A DNA stretch of 64,000 nucleotides from Streptococcus dysgalactiae subsp. dysgalactiae. Its GTDB lineage: Bacteria; Bacillota; Bacilli; Lactobacillales; Streptococcaceae. This document shows, one piece after another, positions 48,074-58,248 of the stretch; position 1 is the first letter of the stretch, and every line of letters starts with the position of its first letter. Location: positions 650,501 through 714,500 of the forward strand of contig NZ_UHFH01000003.1 of the NCBI RefSeq assembly GCF_900459225.1, in the 5' to 3' direction. A program made the translations under genes and the position numbers. The notes below the pieces were generated by a model. It was given only the letters and a program-made list of their open reading frames with translations, did no database searches and was not told the DNA's origin.

Positions 48074-49471
48074 ATGGCCTGCACCACTATTCTTGTTGGA
48101 AAAAGAGTGTCTTATGACGGCTCAACTATGATTGCCCGGACCGAAGATTCCCAAAATGGAGATTTCACTCCTAAAAAAATGGTCGTGGTTAAAGCAGAAG
48201 ATCAGCCTAGACATTACCGTTCGGTGCAATCTTCCTTTGAAATGGAGTTACCTGACAATCCCATGACTTACACGTCTGTTCCTGATGCGCTTGGTAAAGA
48301 TGGTATCTGGGCAGAAGCTGGTGTGAACGAGGCTAATGTGGCCATGTCAGCAACTGAAACCATCACTACCAATTCTCGTGTTTTAGGAGCAGACCCTCTA
48401 GTAGCTTCTGGTATTGGTGAGGAGGACATGGTAACCTTAGTGCTTCCTTATATCCGTTCTGCGCGTGAAGGGGTTTTGCGTCTTGGTGCCATTTTAGAAG
48501 AATATGGAACTTACGAGTCAAATGGTGTGGCTTTTTCCGATGAACATGACATTTGGTGGCTGGAAACGATTGGTGGTCATCACTGGATTGCAAGACGGGT
48601 GCCAGATGATGCTTATGTCACCAATCCCAATCAATTTGGCATTGATCATTTTGAATTTAACAATCCTGAAGATTACCTTTGCTCAGCTGATTTAAAGGAC
48701 TTTATTGACACGTATCACTTAGATTTAACCTATAGTCATGAGCATTTTAATCCCCGATATGCCTTTGGTAGCCAACGTGACAAAGACCGTCACTATAATA
48801 CGCCACGTGCTTGGATCATGCAAAAATTCTTAAATCCAGAAATTGTTCAAGATCCACGTAGTTTTGCACTTCCTTGGTGCCAAAAACCTTACCGTAAAAT
48901 CACTGTAGAAGATGTTAAATACGTTTTGAGTAGTCACTATCAGGATACGGTTTATGATCCTTATGGTTCAGAAGGGACTCCGGTTAGCAAGAAAGCTTTC
49001 CGTCCTATTGGCATTAATCGTACAAGCCAAACAGCTATTTTGCAAATTCGTCCTCATAAACCTAAAGAAATTGCCGCTATCCAGTGGATGGCTTATGGGT
49101 CAATGCCATTTAATACCATGGTACCTTTTTTCACACAGGTGAAGACTATTCCAGATTATTTTGCTAACACTCACGAAAATGTGTCTACCGATAATTTTTA
49201 TTGGACCAGCCGCTTGATTGCGGCTTTGGCAGATCCTCACCATAATCATCATGAAACAGATTTGGAAAATTATTTAGAAGCAACGATGGCAAAAGGTCAT
49301 GCTCGATTACACGCAGTTGAGGCAAAGCTATTAGCAGGTGAAACAGTTGATTTAGAAGAAGAAAACCAAAAAATGAGCGATGAGATTCAAGTAGATACTC
49401 AAGCTTTGCTGAATAAGATTCTCTTTGATGCTAGTAATTTAATGACCAATCGTTTCAGTCTTAGTGACTAA
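48074..49471 (+). CDS. pepD: Dipeptidase, peptidase family C69 (PepD)
   Basis: This 465-residue Ntn hydrolase starts [17 protein letters not shown]; Cys3 is the expected nucleophile after N-terminal trimming. [20 protein letters not shown] and [13 protein letters not shown] are family motifs. It cleaves dipeptides in the cytoplasm. There is no signal peptide. AAAGGAG precedes the ATG. Confidence 0.92.
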   Translation: MACTTILVGKRVSYDGSTMIARTEDSQNGDFTPKKMVVVKAEDQPRHYRSVQSSFEMELPDNPMTYTSVPDALGKDGIWAEAGVNEANVAMSATETITTNSRVLGADPLVASGIGEEDMVTLVLPYIRSAREGVLRLGAILEEYGTYESNGVAFSDEHDIWWLETIGGHHWIARRVPDDAYVTNPNQFGIDHFEFNNPEDYLCSADLKDFIDTYHLDLTYSHEHFNPRYAFGSQRDKDRHYNTPRAWIMQKFLNPEIVQDPRSFALPWCQKPYRKITVEDVKYVLSSHYQDTVYDPYGSEGTPVSKKAFRPIGINRTSQTAILQIRPHKPKEIAAIQWMAYGSMPFNTMVPFFTQVKTIPDYFANTHENVSTDNFYWTSRLIAALADPHHNHHETDLENYLEATMAKGHARLHAVEAKLLAGETVDLEEENQKMSDEIQVDTQALLNKILFDASNLMTNRFSLSD

Positions 49472-49478
49472 ACAAATT

Positions 49479-49512
49479 CAAGGTTGAGCAGAAGAGCTCA
49501 GCCTTTTTCTAG
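49479..49512 (+). terminator. Terminator after pepD
   Basis: AAGGTTGAGC pairs with GCTCAGCCTT (one G-U pair), followed by TTT. Confidence 0.8.
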
Positions 49513-49550
49513 TTTTTTTCATGAATGATAAGATTAAAAACATCAAAAAC

Positions 49551-49605
49551 TTGGAAAAACGGTGAGAGTGTGTTATACTTAACTGGTCGATTTTTAACCA
49601 GTTAA
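49551..49605 (+). promoter_or_regulatory. adcA promoter with AdcR operator
   Basis: TTGGAA (49551-49556), 17 bases and TATACT (49574-49579) form the promoter. TTAACCAGTTAA (49594-49605) is a perfect match to the AdcR zinc-repressor operator and lies just after the predicted +1. A partial copy, TTAACTGGT, lies at 49579-49587. Confidence 0.9.
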
Positions 49606-49621
49606 TTACAAAGGAGGAATC

Positions 49622-51187
49622 ATGAAGAAGAAAATTCTTTTAATGATTAGTTTAATCGGTGTGTTTTTTGCTTGGCAACTTAGCCAAGCAAAACAAGTGT
49701 TAGCAGAGGGTAAAGTTAAGGTTGTCACAACTTTCTACCCTGTCTACGAATTTACAAAAGGTGTTATTGGTAAAGATGGCGATGTGTCACTATTGATAAA
49801 GGCAGGAACAGAGCCTCATGATTTTGAACCTTCAACCAAAGACATTAAAAAAATTCAAGATGCAGATGCGTTCGTTTATATGGACGACAACATGGAAACA
49901 TGGATTTCTGATGTTAAAAAATCATTGAAATCTAAAAAAGTAACTATTGTTAAAGGAACTGGTAACATGCTACTTGTAGCAGGTGCTGGTCACGACCATG
50001 ACCATGAACACGGTCATGATCACGAGGAGGCTGATAAAGAGCATGATCATGACGAACATGGCGAAGAAGAGCACAGCCATGCCTTTGACCCACATGTGTG
50101 GTTGTCACCATACCGTAGCATTACGGTTGTTGAAAATATTCGCGACAGTCTTTCAAAAGCTTATCCAGAAAAAGCTGATGACTTTAAAGCGAATGCAGCG
50201 GCTTATATTGAAAAACTAAAAGACCTTGACAAGGACTACACAACAGCCCTTTCAGATGCAAAACAAAAGAGCTTTGTCACTCAACATGCTGCTTTTGGCT
50301 ACATGGCACTTGACTATGGCTTGAACCAAATTGCGATTAATGGTGTCACACCAGATGCAGAACCATCAGCAAAACGTATTGCAGCTTTATCAAAATACGT
50401 TAAGAAATATGGCGTAAAATACATTTATTTTGAGGAAAATGCTTCAAACAAGGTAGCTAAAACGTTAGCTAAGGAAGCAGGAGTTAAAACAGCTGTTCTT
50501 AGTCCTCTTGAAGGCTTAACAGAAAAAGAAATGAAAGCTGGCGAAGATTACTTTACAGTCATGCGCAAAAATCTTGAAACATTACGCTTGACGACTGATG
50601 TTGCCGGTAAAGAAATCCTTCCAGAAGAAGATACCACTAAGACAGTGTATAATGGTTACTTCAAAGATAAAGACGTCAAAGACCGTAAATTATCTGACTG
50701 GTCTGGTAACTGGCAGTCTGTTTACCCATACCTTCAAGATGGCACTTTAGACCAAGTTTGGGATTACAAGGCTAAAAAATCTAAAGGTAAAATGACAGCA
50801 GCTGAATACAAAGATTACTACACTACTGGTTACAAAACTGATGTAGAGCAAATCAACATTAATGGTAAGAAAAACACCATGACATTTGTGCGAAATGGTG
50901 AAAAGAAAACTTTTACTTACAAATATGCTGGTAAAGAAATCTTGACTTATCCAAAAGGAAATCGTGGGGTTCGTTTCATGTTTGAAGCTAAAGAAGCAGA
51001 TGCTGGCGAATTCAAGTATGTCCAATTTAGTGACCATGCCATTGCTCCTGAAAAAGCAGAGCATTTCCACTTGTATTGGGGTGGTGATAGCCAAGAAAAA
51101 TTACATAAAGAGTTAGAACATTGGCCAACTTACTACGGTTCAGACTTATCTGGTCGTGAAATTGCCCAAGAAATCAATGCTCATTAA
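49622..51187 (+). CDS. adcA: Zinc-binding protein AdcA with ZinT domain
   Basis: This 521-residue zinc-uptake protein has a cluster A-I binding domain (TTFYPVYEFTKGVIG, a His/Asp-rich loop at about 121-150, HAFDPHVWLSP, QHAAFGYMALDYG) and a C-terminal ZinT domain (from about 340; WSGNWQSVYPYLQDGTLDQV, FSDHAIAPEKAEHFHLYWGG). It delivers Zn2+ to the AdcBC ABC transporter, encoded elsewhere. The N-terminus ends QAKQVLAEG and has no Cys, so it is not a typical lipoprotein. The AdcR operator predicts induction when zinc is low. Confidence 0.95.
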   Translation: MKKKILLMISLIGVFFAWQLSQAKQVLAEGKVKVVTTFYPVYEFTKGVIGKDGDVSLLIKAGTEPHDFEPSTKDIKKIQDADAFVYMDDNMETWISDVKKSLKSKKVTIVKGTGNMLLVAGAGHDHDHEHGHDHEEADKEHDHDEHGEEEHSHAFDPHVWLSPYRSITVVENIRDSLSKAYPEKADDFKANAAAYIEKLKDLDKDYTTALSDAKQKSFVTQHAAFGYMALDYGLNQIAINGVTPDAEPSAKRIAALSKYVKKYGVKYIYFEENASNKVAKTLAKEAGVKTAVLSPLEGLTEKEMKAGEDYFTVMRKNLETLRLTTDVAGKEILPEEDTTKTVYNGYFKDKDVKDRKLSDWSGNWQSVYPYLQDGTLDQVWDYKAKKSKGKMTAAEYKDYYTTGYKTDVEQININGKKNTMTFVRNGEKKTFTYKYAGKEILTYPKGNRGVRFMFEAKEADAGEFKYVQFSDHAIAPEKAEHFHLYWGGDSQEKLHKELEHWPTYYGSDLSGREIAQEINAH

Positions 51188-51189
51188 TG

Positions 51190-51229
51190 CTAAAAAAGCA
51201 AACCTAAGAAAGATTAGGTTTGCTTTTTG
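51190..51229 (+). terminator. Terminator after adcA
   Basis: AAAAGCAAACCTAA pairs with TTAGGTTTGCTTTT across GAAAGA. Confidence 0.9.
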
Positions 51230-51343
51230 TTTTCTTTCTTTTATTTTTGATCAAAAAAGTTTAATATTTATAAATATTTGCTGGACTAAGTCTTATTATT
51301 ATAATATACTTGAGGTGGTTATAACAAGCTAGAGGTGAATAGG

Positions 51344-52067
51344 ATGCCAAAAGAACAACCACTCTATTTACAGATTGTTGATGCCCTAGAAGTTAAAATC
51401 AGAAAGAGCATGACAGCGAACGATAAGTTACTGTCAGAACGAGAGTTAAGCAACCTTTACGATGTTAGCCGCATCACGATTAGACTAGCTCTTAAAGAAT
51501 TAGAACTGCGGGGCTTAATTTATAAAAAGCAGGGTAAGGGAACCTATGTTTCTGGTATCAAGGAACCCCCCACTGATTTATCAAGTACCTATAGCTTTAC
51601 AGAGCAGATGAAAAAAATGGGAAAAATGCCTAAAAACAGAAATTCTTTCCTTTGAACGGTATCAAGTGACACCCTACTTATCTGGTCTCTTGGAGATAGA
51701 TGTTGATACTGACGTTTTTGAATTAGAGCGTCTAAGGATTGCAGATGATATGCCTTTGATGTTTGAACGATCCTATATTCCTGCTCAGCTTTTTCACGGG
51801 TTAAGCATTGAGCACTTGAAGCGTAAGCCAATGTACGATTTATTTGCAGAGGATTACCAAGAAACTATTCGCCTAGCAGAAGAAGAGTTTTATGCTAGCA
51901 TTGCCTTGGACTATGAAGCAGACCTTTTGGGAATCAAAAAAGGAGATCCTGTCTTACATATTATTCGTAAAACTTATAACGATAAAAATATTTTGATCGA
52001 ATTTACTTTCAGTATTGCAAGAGCAGACCAGTTTAGGTATAGGGTGCAACATCACCCCAATGGATAA
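51344..52067 (+). pseudogene. GntR/HutC-family regulator, frameshifted
   Basis: The first frame gives a GntR winged helix (KEQPLYLQIVDALEVKIRKS, LLSERELSNLYDVSRITIRL) and stops at 51655. The UTRA sensor domain continues in the next frame (VTPYLSGLLEIDVDTDVFEL to ARADQFRYRVQHHPNG). Removing one A from the A5 at 51632-51636 would join them (PKTEILSFERYQVT). It lies 19 bases before agaS, so it probably regulated the amino-sugar gene. As read it makes only the DNA-binding half. Confidence 0.88.
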
Positions 52068-52086
52068 AGAAATGGGAGGTTAATAC

Positions 52087-53286
52087 ATGTTTACAAAATC
52101 GCAGGAAGCTTTGGAAGCTCTTGGTGCAGCTATTACTACCAAAGAAATCAAGCAACAACCAGCTTTGTGGCAAGACACCATGGCTTCTTTTGACGTAACA
52201 AAAGAAGCCCTAGTTTCTTTTTTAAGGGCAGTTTATGAAAGCGCTAACGGAAATAGAGTTCGTGTTATTTTTACAGGTGCAGGAACATCAGAATATGTTG
52301 GCAATACTATTTGTCCCTACTTGAATAGGGGAGGGAATCGGCAGCGCTATTTCTTTGATAGTATTGCTTCAACGGATCTGGTTGCGGCGCCAGAATATTA
52401 TCTTGCTGAGGAAGAGACGGTACTATTAGTCTCCTTTGCTAGGAGTGGTAATAGCCCAGAAAGTGTGGCAGCTGTTAATCTGGTCAATCAACTGGTACCG
52501 AATAGTTATCATTTGACCATTACTTGTGCCAAAGATGGGGAGCTGGCGAAAAAAGCACAGCAAGATGATCATTCTTTTCTCTATTTAATGCCAGAAGCTG
52601 CCAATGATGCTGGTTTTGCCATGACAGGTAGCTTCACTTGCATGATGCTAGCAGCTCTTTTGATTTTCGATGATGCGACCGACTTATCTCAGAAGCAGTC
52701 TTATGTGGCTGATATGGTTTTTGCTGGACAAATTATTCTTGATCAAGAAGAACGGCTACAAGAGCTAGCTGATTTAGGATTTGAACGTCTAGTTTATCTG
52801 GGTTCAGCAAGTTTAGCTAACTTAACCCAGGAGGCTCAACTAAAAATGCTAGAATTGACTGCTGGTCAGGTTGCAACAGTTTATGAGTCTTCGATGGGAT
52901 TTAGGCATGGGCCAAAGTCCTTTATTAACAAGGACACCTTGGTAATAGGATTTGTCAATAGTGATCCTTATGTTAGACAATATGATTTAGATATATTAGA
53001 AGAAGTTAGAGCAGATGGTATTGCTCTAAAAACCCTAGCCCTCTTGCAAGAAGGCACAACCAATTTTTCAGGGGATCAATTTTTATTGGAAGTTAGTCAG
53101 TTATTGCCTGATGCCTATCTTGCCTTTCCAATGATTTTAGTGGCACAAATGCTAGCTCTCTTGACAGCTATTACAGTAGGAAATCGTCCTGATACTCCAT
53201 CTCCAACAGGTACAGTTAATCGTGTGGTCAAAGGGGTAACAATTCACCCTTATCCAATTAGTAGTCGTCAAAGTAATAAAGCTTAA
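52087..53286 (+). CDS. agaS: SIS-domain aldose/ketose isomerase AgaS
   Basis: This 399-residue protein with two SIS domains has FTGAGTSEYVGNTI, LLVSFARSGNSPESVAAVN and GLSPE-like motifs, then SMGFRHGPKSFINKDTLV in the second. The family includes galactosamine-6-phosphate deaminase/isomerase. It may act on the GalNAc or GlcNAc freed from glycosaminoglycans, but its substrate is not settled. TAATACATG: GGGAGGT lies 9 bases upstream. Confidence 0.88.
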   Translation: MFTKSQEALEALGAAITTKEIKQQPALWQDTMASFDVTKEALVSFLRAVYESANGNRVRVIFTGAGTSEYVGNTICPYLNRGGNRQRYFFDSIASTDLVAAPEYYLAEEETVLLVSFARSGNSPESVAAVNLVNQLVPNSYHLTITCAKDGELAKKAQQDDHSFLYLMPEAANDAGFAMTGSFTCMMLAALLIFDDATDLSQKQSYVADMVFAGQIILDQEERLQELADLGFERLVYLGSASLANLTQEAQLKMLELTAGQVATVYESSMGFRHGPKSFINKDTLVIGFVNSDPYVRQYDLDILEEVRADGIALKTLALLQEGTTNFSGDQFLLEVSQLLPDAYLAFPMILVAQMLALLTAITVGNRPDTPSPTGTVNRVVKGVTIHPYPISSRQSNKA

Positions 53287-53335
53287 AGTTTTTGTATAGA
53301 AGTCATCGGTTAAGTGATTTTGGTCTACTAGCTCA

Positions 53336-53371
53336 AAAGAAAAACCCTCCTGAAACAGGAAGGTTTTTCGT
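53336..53371. terminator. Bidirectional terminator between agaS and rpmE2
   Basis: AAAACCCTCCTG faces CAGGAAGGTTTT with one mismatch, flanked by A and T tracts. Confidence 0.8.
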
Positions 53372-53381
53372 ATTGTCTTGC

Positions 53382-53642
53382 TTATTTTGCTGCGTTTGCG
53401 TCTTTGAGACCGTATTTTTTGTTGAAGCGGTCCACGCGTCCATCTGCTTGAGTGAACTTTTGACGTCCTGTGTAGAATGGGTGTGAATCTGATGAAATTT
53501 CCACACGAATAAGTGGGTAAGTTTCACCTTCAAACTCAACGGTTTCTTTAGAAGCTTTTGTTGAGCCGCTAAGGAACTGGTAACCTGTAGTTGTATCAAG
53601 GAAAACAACTGGACGATAATCTGGATGAATGTCTTTTCTCAT
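53382..53642 (-). CDS. rpmE2: Ribosomal protein L31, type B
   Basis: This 86-residue protein ([33 protein letters not shown]) is the zinc-free type B L31: the CXXC pair of type A is absent. The frame is open another 54 bases upstream, but ATG 53642 follows AGAAAGGA and matches the family start. It lies near zinc-regulated adcA, though on the other strand. Confidence 0.95.
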
Positions 53643-53757
53643 CTTAAAAAAATTCCTTTCTGCCATGACACATTCCGCATCATAGTTATTAACCATTCCA
53701 TTTTAACAGAAGTTGAAAGACTTGACAAGCCTTTTCTCTGATTATTTCACAGAAAAA

Positions 53758-54699
53758 CTAATTTCCCTGACAAACAGCAATCAATTCTTGGAAAATCGTT
53801 TGATTTTCTTCTAAAGTAGCTGAATTGGCTCCACTTGCAAGAGGATGGCCCCCACCGTCATGGCGCTTTGCGATACCGTTGATAACTTTTTCTTTACTGC
53901 GCATGCGAACGCGGTAGCTACCATCAGCTTGTTCAACGAAAATAGCCCAGGCCTTAACGATATCAATTTTACCTGGAGCTGAGACAATGGCAGAGCTTTC
54001 AGCTAAGGACACGTCAAAGGTTTTAAGGGTGTCTTGACTGAGAAGGACATAAGCAGCGCCGCTCTCATCAATTGTGAGATGATCAAAAACATAACCTTGT
54101 AGCTTTGCAATTTTAAAAGGGAAAGAATCCATTTGCCTAGATATAGCTGCAAAATCAAAATGGAAATGTCTAAGCTGGCTAGCAATGGTGAGGGTTTTAC
54201 TGGTAGTTGATGCATAGAGGAAACGACCAGTATCCCCAACAATACCAGTGTATAAGAGACTAGCCGCCTTGTCAGAAATCATCAGGTTTTGACTAAAGGC
54301 AAAGTCTGCAATGATTTCACTAGCACTGGAAGCAGTTGTGTCCACATAATAGAAATCACCATAGATATCTTCATTTGGGTGATGATCAATTTTCATCAAA
54401 CAGTTGCCATTCAGGTAACGGTCATCATCAATTCTTGGTCGATTAGCAGTATCAGTGACGATGACCAAGGCTTCCTTGTAATCCTCATCATCCACCTGAT
54501 CCATTTGACTTATCCAAGTGAGACTGGGTTCGTCAACACCGGTCATCAAGACCTTTTTATCTGGGAAATTTTGCTTAATGATTTCTTTTAAGCCCGCCTG
54601 GCTCCCTAGAGCATCAGGGTCGGGATTTTGATGACGATGGATAATAATCGTCTGGTAAGCTTTAATGGTTTCTAGAATAGTTTCAAAAGTTGTTGTCAT
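53758..54699 (-). CDS. DHH-family phosphoesterase (NrnA-like nanoRNase/pAp phosphatase)
   Basis: This 313-residue protein has IIHRHQNPDPDALGSQ (DHH-type motif), VTDTANRPRID, KIDHHPNED and a C-terminal DHHA1 domain ending RHDGGGHPLASGA. Relatives degrade short RNA oligomers and dephosphorylate pAp, or hydrolyse pApA. It is cytoplasmic, with the GNAT gene 5 bases upstream in one operon. Confidence 0.9.
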   Translation of the reverse strand: MTTTFETILETIKAYQTIIIHRHQNPDPDALGSQAGLKEIIKQNFPDKKVLMTGVDEPSLTWISQMDQVDDEDYKEALVIVTDTANRPRIDDDRYLNGNCLMKIDHHPNEDIYGDFYYVDTTASSASEIIADFAFSQNLMISDKAASLLYTGIVGDTGRFLYASTTSKTLTIASQLRHFHFDFAAISRQMDSFPFKIAKLQGYVFDHLTIDESGAAYVLLSQDTLKTFDVSLAESSAIVSAPGKIDIVKAWAIFVEQADGSYRVRMRSKEKVINGIAKRHDGGGHPLASGANSATLEENQTIFQELIAVCQGN

Positions 54700-54704
54700 G
54701 TTTT

Positions 54705-55136
54705 TTAATCTTTCAGCATATCAAGGTGGGGAATATCATCTTCTAAATAAATTTCAGAGATTGGTTTAAAACCAAATGAGGCATAAAATTGTTCTAAGTA
54801 AGCCTGTGCCTGAGCATAAACGGGTAAATCTGGAAACTGATTCTCAGCTACCTCTAACGCTTTGGCGACCAAGTCACTACCAAGACCAGTTTTTCGAACG
54901 CGACTAGTCACTAAAACTCTCCCCAGTTTCAGTTGGTCTTTTGCGGGGATTAAGCGACAGTAAGCTGTGATACCAAGCTCATCTTTAGTAAAGAGGTGTA
55001 GGGCTTCTTTATCGAGATCATCCACTTCAGGGTAAGGACAGGCCTGTTCTACAATAAAGACAGCAACACGCTCCTTATAAATCGCAAAAAGCTCTTCTGT
55101 AGATAATTGGTCAAAAGGTTTTAGGGTCCACATCAT
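54705..55136 (-). CDS. GNAT acetyltransferase, ElaA-like
   Basis: This 143-residue protein has RVAVFIVEQACPYPEVDDLD, typical of ElaA, and the acetyl-CoA loop LGRVLVTSRVRKTGLGSDLV. The substrate is unknown. GAAGGAAG lies before the paired ATGs; the second ATG is equally possible. It is the first gene of the operon with the DHH protein. Confidence 0.85.
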   Translation of the reverse strand: MMWTLKPFDQLSTEELFAIYKERVAVFIVEQACPYPEVDDLDKEALHLFTKDELGITAYCRLIPAKDQLKLGRVLVTSRVRKTGLGSDLVAKALEVAENQFPDLPVYAQAQAYLEQFYASFGFKPISEIYLEDDIPHLDMLKD

Positions 55137-55220
55137 CTTACTTCCTTCATTGTTGTCTTCTTTGTCTCATATTATAGCACAATCTTCTATGAAAATTGCC
55201 AAAAGCAGTCAAGAAAAAAA

Positions 55221-56000
55221 TTAAGATATAGCTTGGTAGTTTGCAGCTAGTCCTCGATTCACAGCAGGACGTTTGGCGATAGTGTGGCTCCAAGCCTGTA
55301 TATACTCGTAATGATTTACTTGAAGAAATAGCCCAGCCCTGTTCCAAAGCTTGTCTTGGGCTAATTGCCCATACCATGCCCAGATGGCAATATCGGCAAT
55401 GGTATAGTTATTACTAGCAATGTAAGGTTTTTGATATAATTCTCTATCTAATAAATCAAGTTGGCGTTTAGCTTCCATAGCAAAGCAGTCAATAGGGTAT
55501 TCTAATTTCTCCTTGGCGTAATGGAAAAAATGACCAAAGCCACCGCCCCAAAAGGGGGCAGCACCAGTCTGCCAAAATAACCAATCGAGGACTTCAGTAC
55601 GCTCTTTGGGTGTTTGAGGGATCAGTTGATGGTGTTTATCAACAAGATAAAGCAAAATATGTGCCGATTCAAAGACACGGATGGGTTCTTCTCCTGATAA
55701 ATCGAGCAGAGCAGGGATTTTAGCATTTGGGGTGATGCTTACAAAGTCACTGCCAACTTGTTCTCCTTTAGAGATATCAATACGAAACAAGTCGTAGTCA
55801 ACTCTTGAAACACCTAATTCTTTTAACTCTTCAAACATAATAGTAGCTTTAATGCCATTTGGTGTTCCAGAGGATTAGAGTTGGTAAGGCTTCTTCCCTT
55901 TAGGTAAAATTTCCTCAAACCGGCTTCCTGCAGTGTCAGCGTTGAGTCCTGAAATGTGTCCTTTATTTTCCCAAATCTCGGGGATATAATAGCTTGTCAT
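55221..56000 (-). pseudogene. Glutathione S-transferase-like protein with internal stop
   Basis: The frame starts at ATG 56000 (MTSYYIPEIWENKG), runs 41 codons, meets TAA at 55877-55875, then continues unbroken (SSGTPNGIKATIMFEELKEL) to 55221. Intact, it would be 259 residues of the YghU/YfcG type: a thioredoxin-like domain, then helices (LFWQTGAAPFWGGGFGHF). The stop removes most of the catalytic-loop N-terminus; restart at 55838 gives 205 residues lacking the first beta-strand. It is probably inactive. Confidence 0.85.
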
Positions 56001-56092
56001 TTAAAAACCTTCTGTTCGCTTTTTCCTGTCGTCATCATAACAGAAACCCAAATGAAGCACAAAAATTTGCAACAAGTTATCTTTTTGAAAAT

Positions 56093-56134
56093 AAGGTTCG
56101 GATTTTGTTTAATTTTTTGTGAAAACGAATTTTT
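56093..56134. promoter_or_regulatory. Possible PurR box pair upstream of add
   Basis: AAGGTTCGGATTTT (56093-56106), on the other strand AAAATCCGAACCTT, fits the PurBox CCGAA core. An opposed CGAA in GAAAACGAATTTTT lies at 56121-56134. The pairing and position before a purine-salvage gene are suggestive only. Confidence 0.35.
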
Positions 56135-56212
56135 CAGCCTTTCTAAAGTTTATAAAATACAGACATTACACCCGAAAATGTGACAGAAATTGCTTGCTTT
56201 TTCCTTTAGTTT

Positions 56213-56245
56213 TGGTATGATATTAAAAAAATCTTTACAAGGAGA
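56213..56245 (+). promoter_or_regulatory. add promoter (extended -10) and ribosome site
   Basis: TGGTATGAT (56213-56221) and AAGGAG (56239-56244) precede the TTG start at 56252. Confidence 0.55.
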
Positions 56246-56251
56246 CCTGCT

Positions 56252-57271
56252 TTGGAAACAATAGACTTTAACACAATAGCTAAAACAGAATTGCATTGCC
56301 ACCTTGATGGTTCTCTCTCCTTAGAGGTCATTCGTCAATTGGCAACCTTAGCGAATGTAACCTTACCCGAAGACGACGCTAGCTTAAAAACCTTGGTCAC
56401 AGCTCCAGAAACCTGCGAGTCATTGATGGATTACCTTAAAACATTTGATGTCATAAGACCTCTTTTACAGACGCAAGAGGCCTTGGAATTAGCTGCTTAT
56501 GACGTAATGAAGCAAGCGGCAGATGACCAAGTGATTTATATTGAGATTCGTTTTGCACCAGAATTGTCAATGGATCAAGGACTGACAGCTGTTGATGTTG
56601 TAGAGGCTGTGTTAACAGGTATTCAAAAAGGTCAAGAAGACTTTGGTGTTGTGGGCAAGGCTATTGTGTGTGGGCTTCGTCAATCGTCTCAAGCAGTGAG
56701 TCAAGCTATTTTTGACCAGGTGGTTTCTTTGGCGTCAAAAGGCTTAGTCGGTTTTGATTTTGCAGGTAATGAACTTGACTTCCCGCCAACTGTATTAGAA
56801 AGAATAATTAAGCAAACCAAAGAACGGGGTCTTCCTTTTACCTTGCATGCTGGAGAATGTGGCTGTCCTAACTATATTTCAGATGCTATTGATTTAGGTA
56901 TCAAGCGCTTAGGGCATGTGACAGCTATTCATCATCAAAAAGAGTTGCTGTCTAAGTTTATTGAAAATGAGGTGACTGCAGAGCTCTGCCTGACTAGCAA
57001 CCTCCAGACGAAAGCTGCGAGGTCGATAGCGGATTTTCCTTATTTAGAAATGAAGGCAGCAGGAGCTAAGTTGGCGATTAATACAGATAATCGCACGGTT
57101 TCTGATACCAATTTAATCAAAGAATACAAACTTTTTGCCCAACATTTCCAAACAGACGCAGCAGATTTTCTATTGCACAATCAAGATGCTATCAAGGCTA
57201 GTTTTGCCAGTCCGATTGAAAAAGCAGAGCTTCTGAATCGCCTTGAACAATCATATCAGCCTTATCTTTAA
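56252..57271 (+). CDS. add: Adenosine deaminase
   Basis: This 339-residue zinc enzyme deaminates adenosine to inosine for purine salvage. The metal ligands and catalytic residues are visible: His15 and His17 in [25 protein letters not shown], and Asp in [12 protein letters not shown]. Translation starts at TTG 56252, 7 bases after AAGGAG. The length is normal. Confidence 0.93.
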   Translation: METIDFNTIAKTELHCHLDGSLSLEVIRQLATLANVTLPEDDASLKTLVTAPETCESLMDYLKTFDVIRPLLQTQEALELAAYDVMKQAADDQVIYIEIRFAPELSMDQGLTAVDVVEAVLTGIQKGQEDFGVVGKAIVCGLRQSSQAVSQAIFDQVVSLASKGLVGFDFAGNELDFPPTVLERIIKQTKERGLPFTLHAGECGCPNYISDAIDLGIKRLGHVTAIHHQKELLSKFIENEVTAELCLTSNLQTKAARSIADFPYLEMKAAGAKLAINTDNRTVSDTNLIKEYKLFAQHFQTDAADFLLHNQDAIKASFASPIEKAELLNRLEQSYQPYL

Positions 57272-57338
57272 AGAATTAGTGCGTTTCCCTAAAAAGTGTG
57301 CTAAAATAAAAATAGTTTAGTAATTTTGGGAGGAATTT

Positions 57339-57788
57339 ATGGCATTAGCAAAAATCGTTTATGCCAGCATGACAGGAAATACTGAAGAAATCGCTGATAT
57401 CGTTGCAAATAAATTGCAAGAATTGGGCCATGATGTTGACATTGACGAGTGCACAACAGTTGACGCTTCAGAATTTGAGGATGCTGATATAGCAATCGTT
57501 GCGACTTATACTTATGGTGATGGTGATTTACCAGATGAAATTGTTGATTTTTACGAAGACCTACAAGATTTAGATTTAGAAGGTAAAATCTATGGCGTGG
57601 TTGGCTCTGGTGATACATTTTATGATTATTTCTGCAAGTCTGTAGATGACTTTTCAGAGCAATTTGCTCTTACTGGTGCAACCAAAGGTGCAGAGCCTGT
57701 CAAAGTAGATTTGGCAGCAGAAGATGAAGACATCGACCGTCTAGAAGCCTTTGCAGAACAACTCTCACAGGCTGTTAATAATCTATAA
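57339..57788 (+). CDS. fld: Flavodoxin
   Basis: This 149-residue FMN electron carrier has the phosphate loop SMTGNTEEIADIV, the isoalloxazine loop TYTYGDGDLPDE and GVVGSGDTFYDYFC. It is acidic and of short-chain flavodoxin length. GGGAGGAA lies before the ATG. Confidence 0.95.
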   Translation: MALAKIVYASMTGNTEEIADIVANKLQELGHDVDIDECTTVDASEFEDADIAIVATYTYGDGDLPDEIVDFYEDLQDLDLEGKIYGVVGSGDTFYDYFCKSVDDFSEQFALTGATKGAEPVKVDLAAEDEDIDRLEAFAEQLSQAVNNL

Positions 57789-57798
57789 AACTATTTAG

Positions 57799-57833
57799 CA
57801 AAAATGTCAGGGGCTTCCTTGGCATTTTTAGCT
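57799..57833 (+). terminator. Terminator after flavodoxin
   Basis: AAAAATG faces CATTTTT with inner pairing (CAGG/CCTTG), then AGCTTTTT. Confidence 0.65.
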
Positions 57834-57963
57834 TTTTAACCCAAAATAAAGGGAATGTCACTTCAGGGTAGGGATTGAAAAAAACTATCAGTTTCACCTT
57901 GCTTCTGATCCTTTTATTAACTATAATAAAAAGATACTCTAATACATCTAGAAAAGGAAAGTT

Positions 57964-58248
57964 ATGCGTTTAGAAGAGATACGACAAGAAATCAATGGTA
58001 TTGATCAACACTTGGTTGCCTTATTAGAAAAGCGGATGGCACTTGTAGAGCAAGTAACAGCTTATAAATTAGCTAATCAATTGACTGTCTTAGATCAGGA
58101 GAGGGAAGATCAGATCTTAGATATAATCTCTCGTCTCGTTAAAGACCAAGCATTTAAACCAGTTATTCATGAGACATTCAAAACTATTATGTCTCTTTCA
58201 CGACAGTATCAAACGCAACACTTAACAGGTGGTGACACTAATGATTAA
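57964..58248 (+). CDS. Chorismate mutase (AroQ type)
   Basis: This 94-residue all-helical protein of the AroQ class, stand-alone, has RLEEIRQEINGIDQHLVALL, RMALVEQVTAYK and a C-terminal FKTIMSLSRQYQ. It converts chorismate to prephenate. The next gene starts inside its last codons. Confidence 0.9.
   Translation: MRLEEIRQEINGIDQHLVALLEKRMALVEQVTAYKLANQLTVLDQEREDQILDIISRLVKDQAFKPVIHETFKTIMSLSRQYQTQHLTGGDTND

Noticed and set aside
57337..57618. 93-codon minus-strand frame rich in His and Gln
   Set aside because: It lies fully inside the flavodoxin gene and is its antisense shadow.
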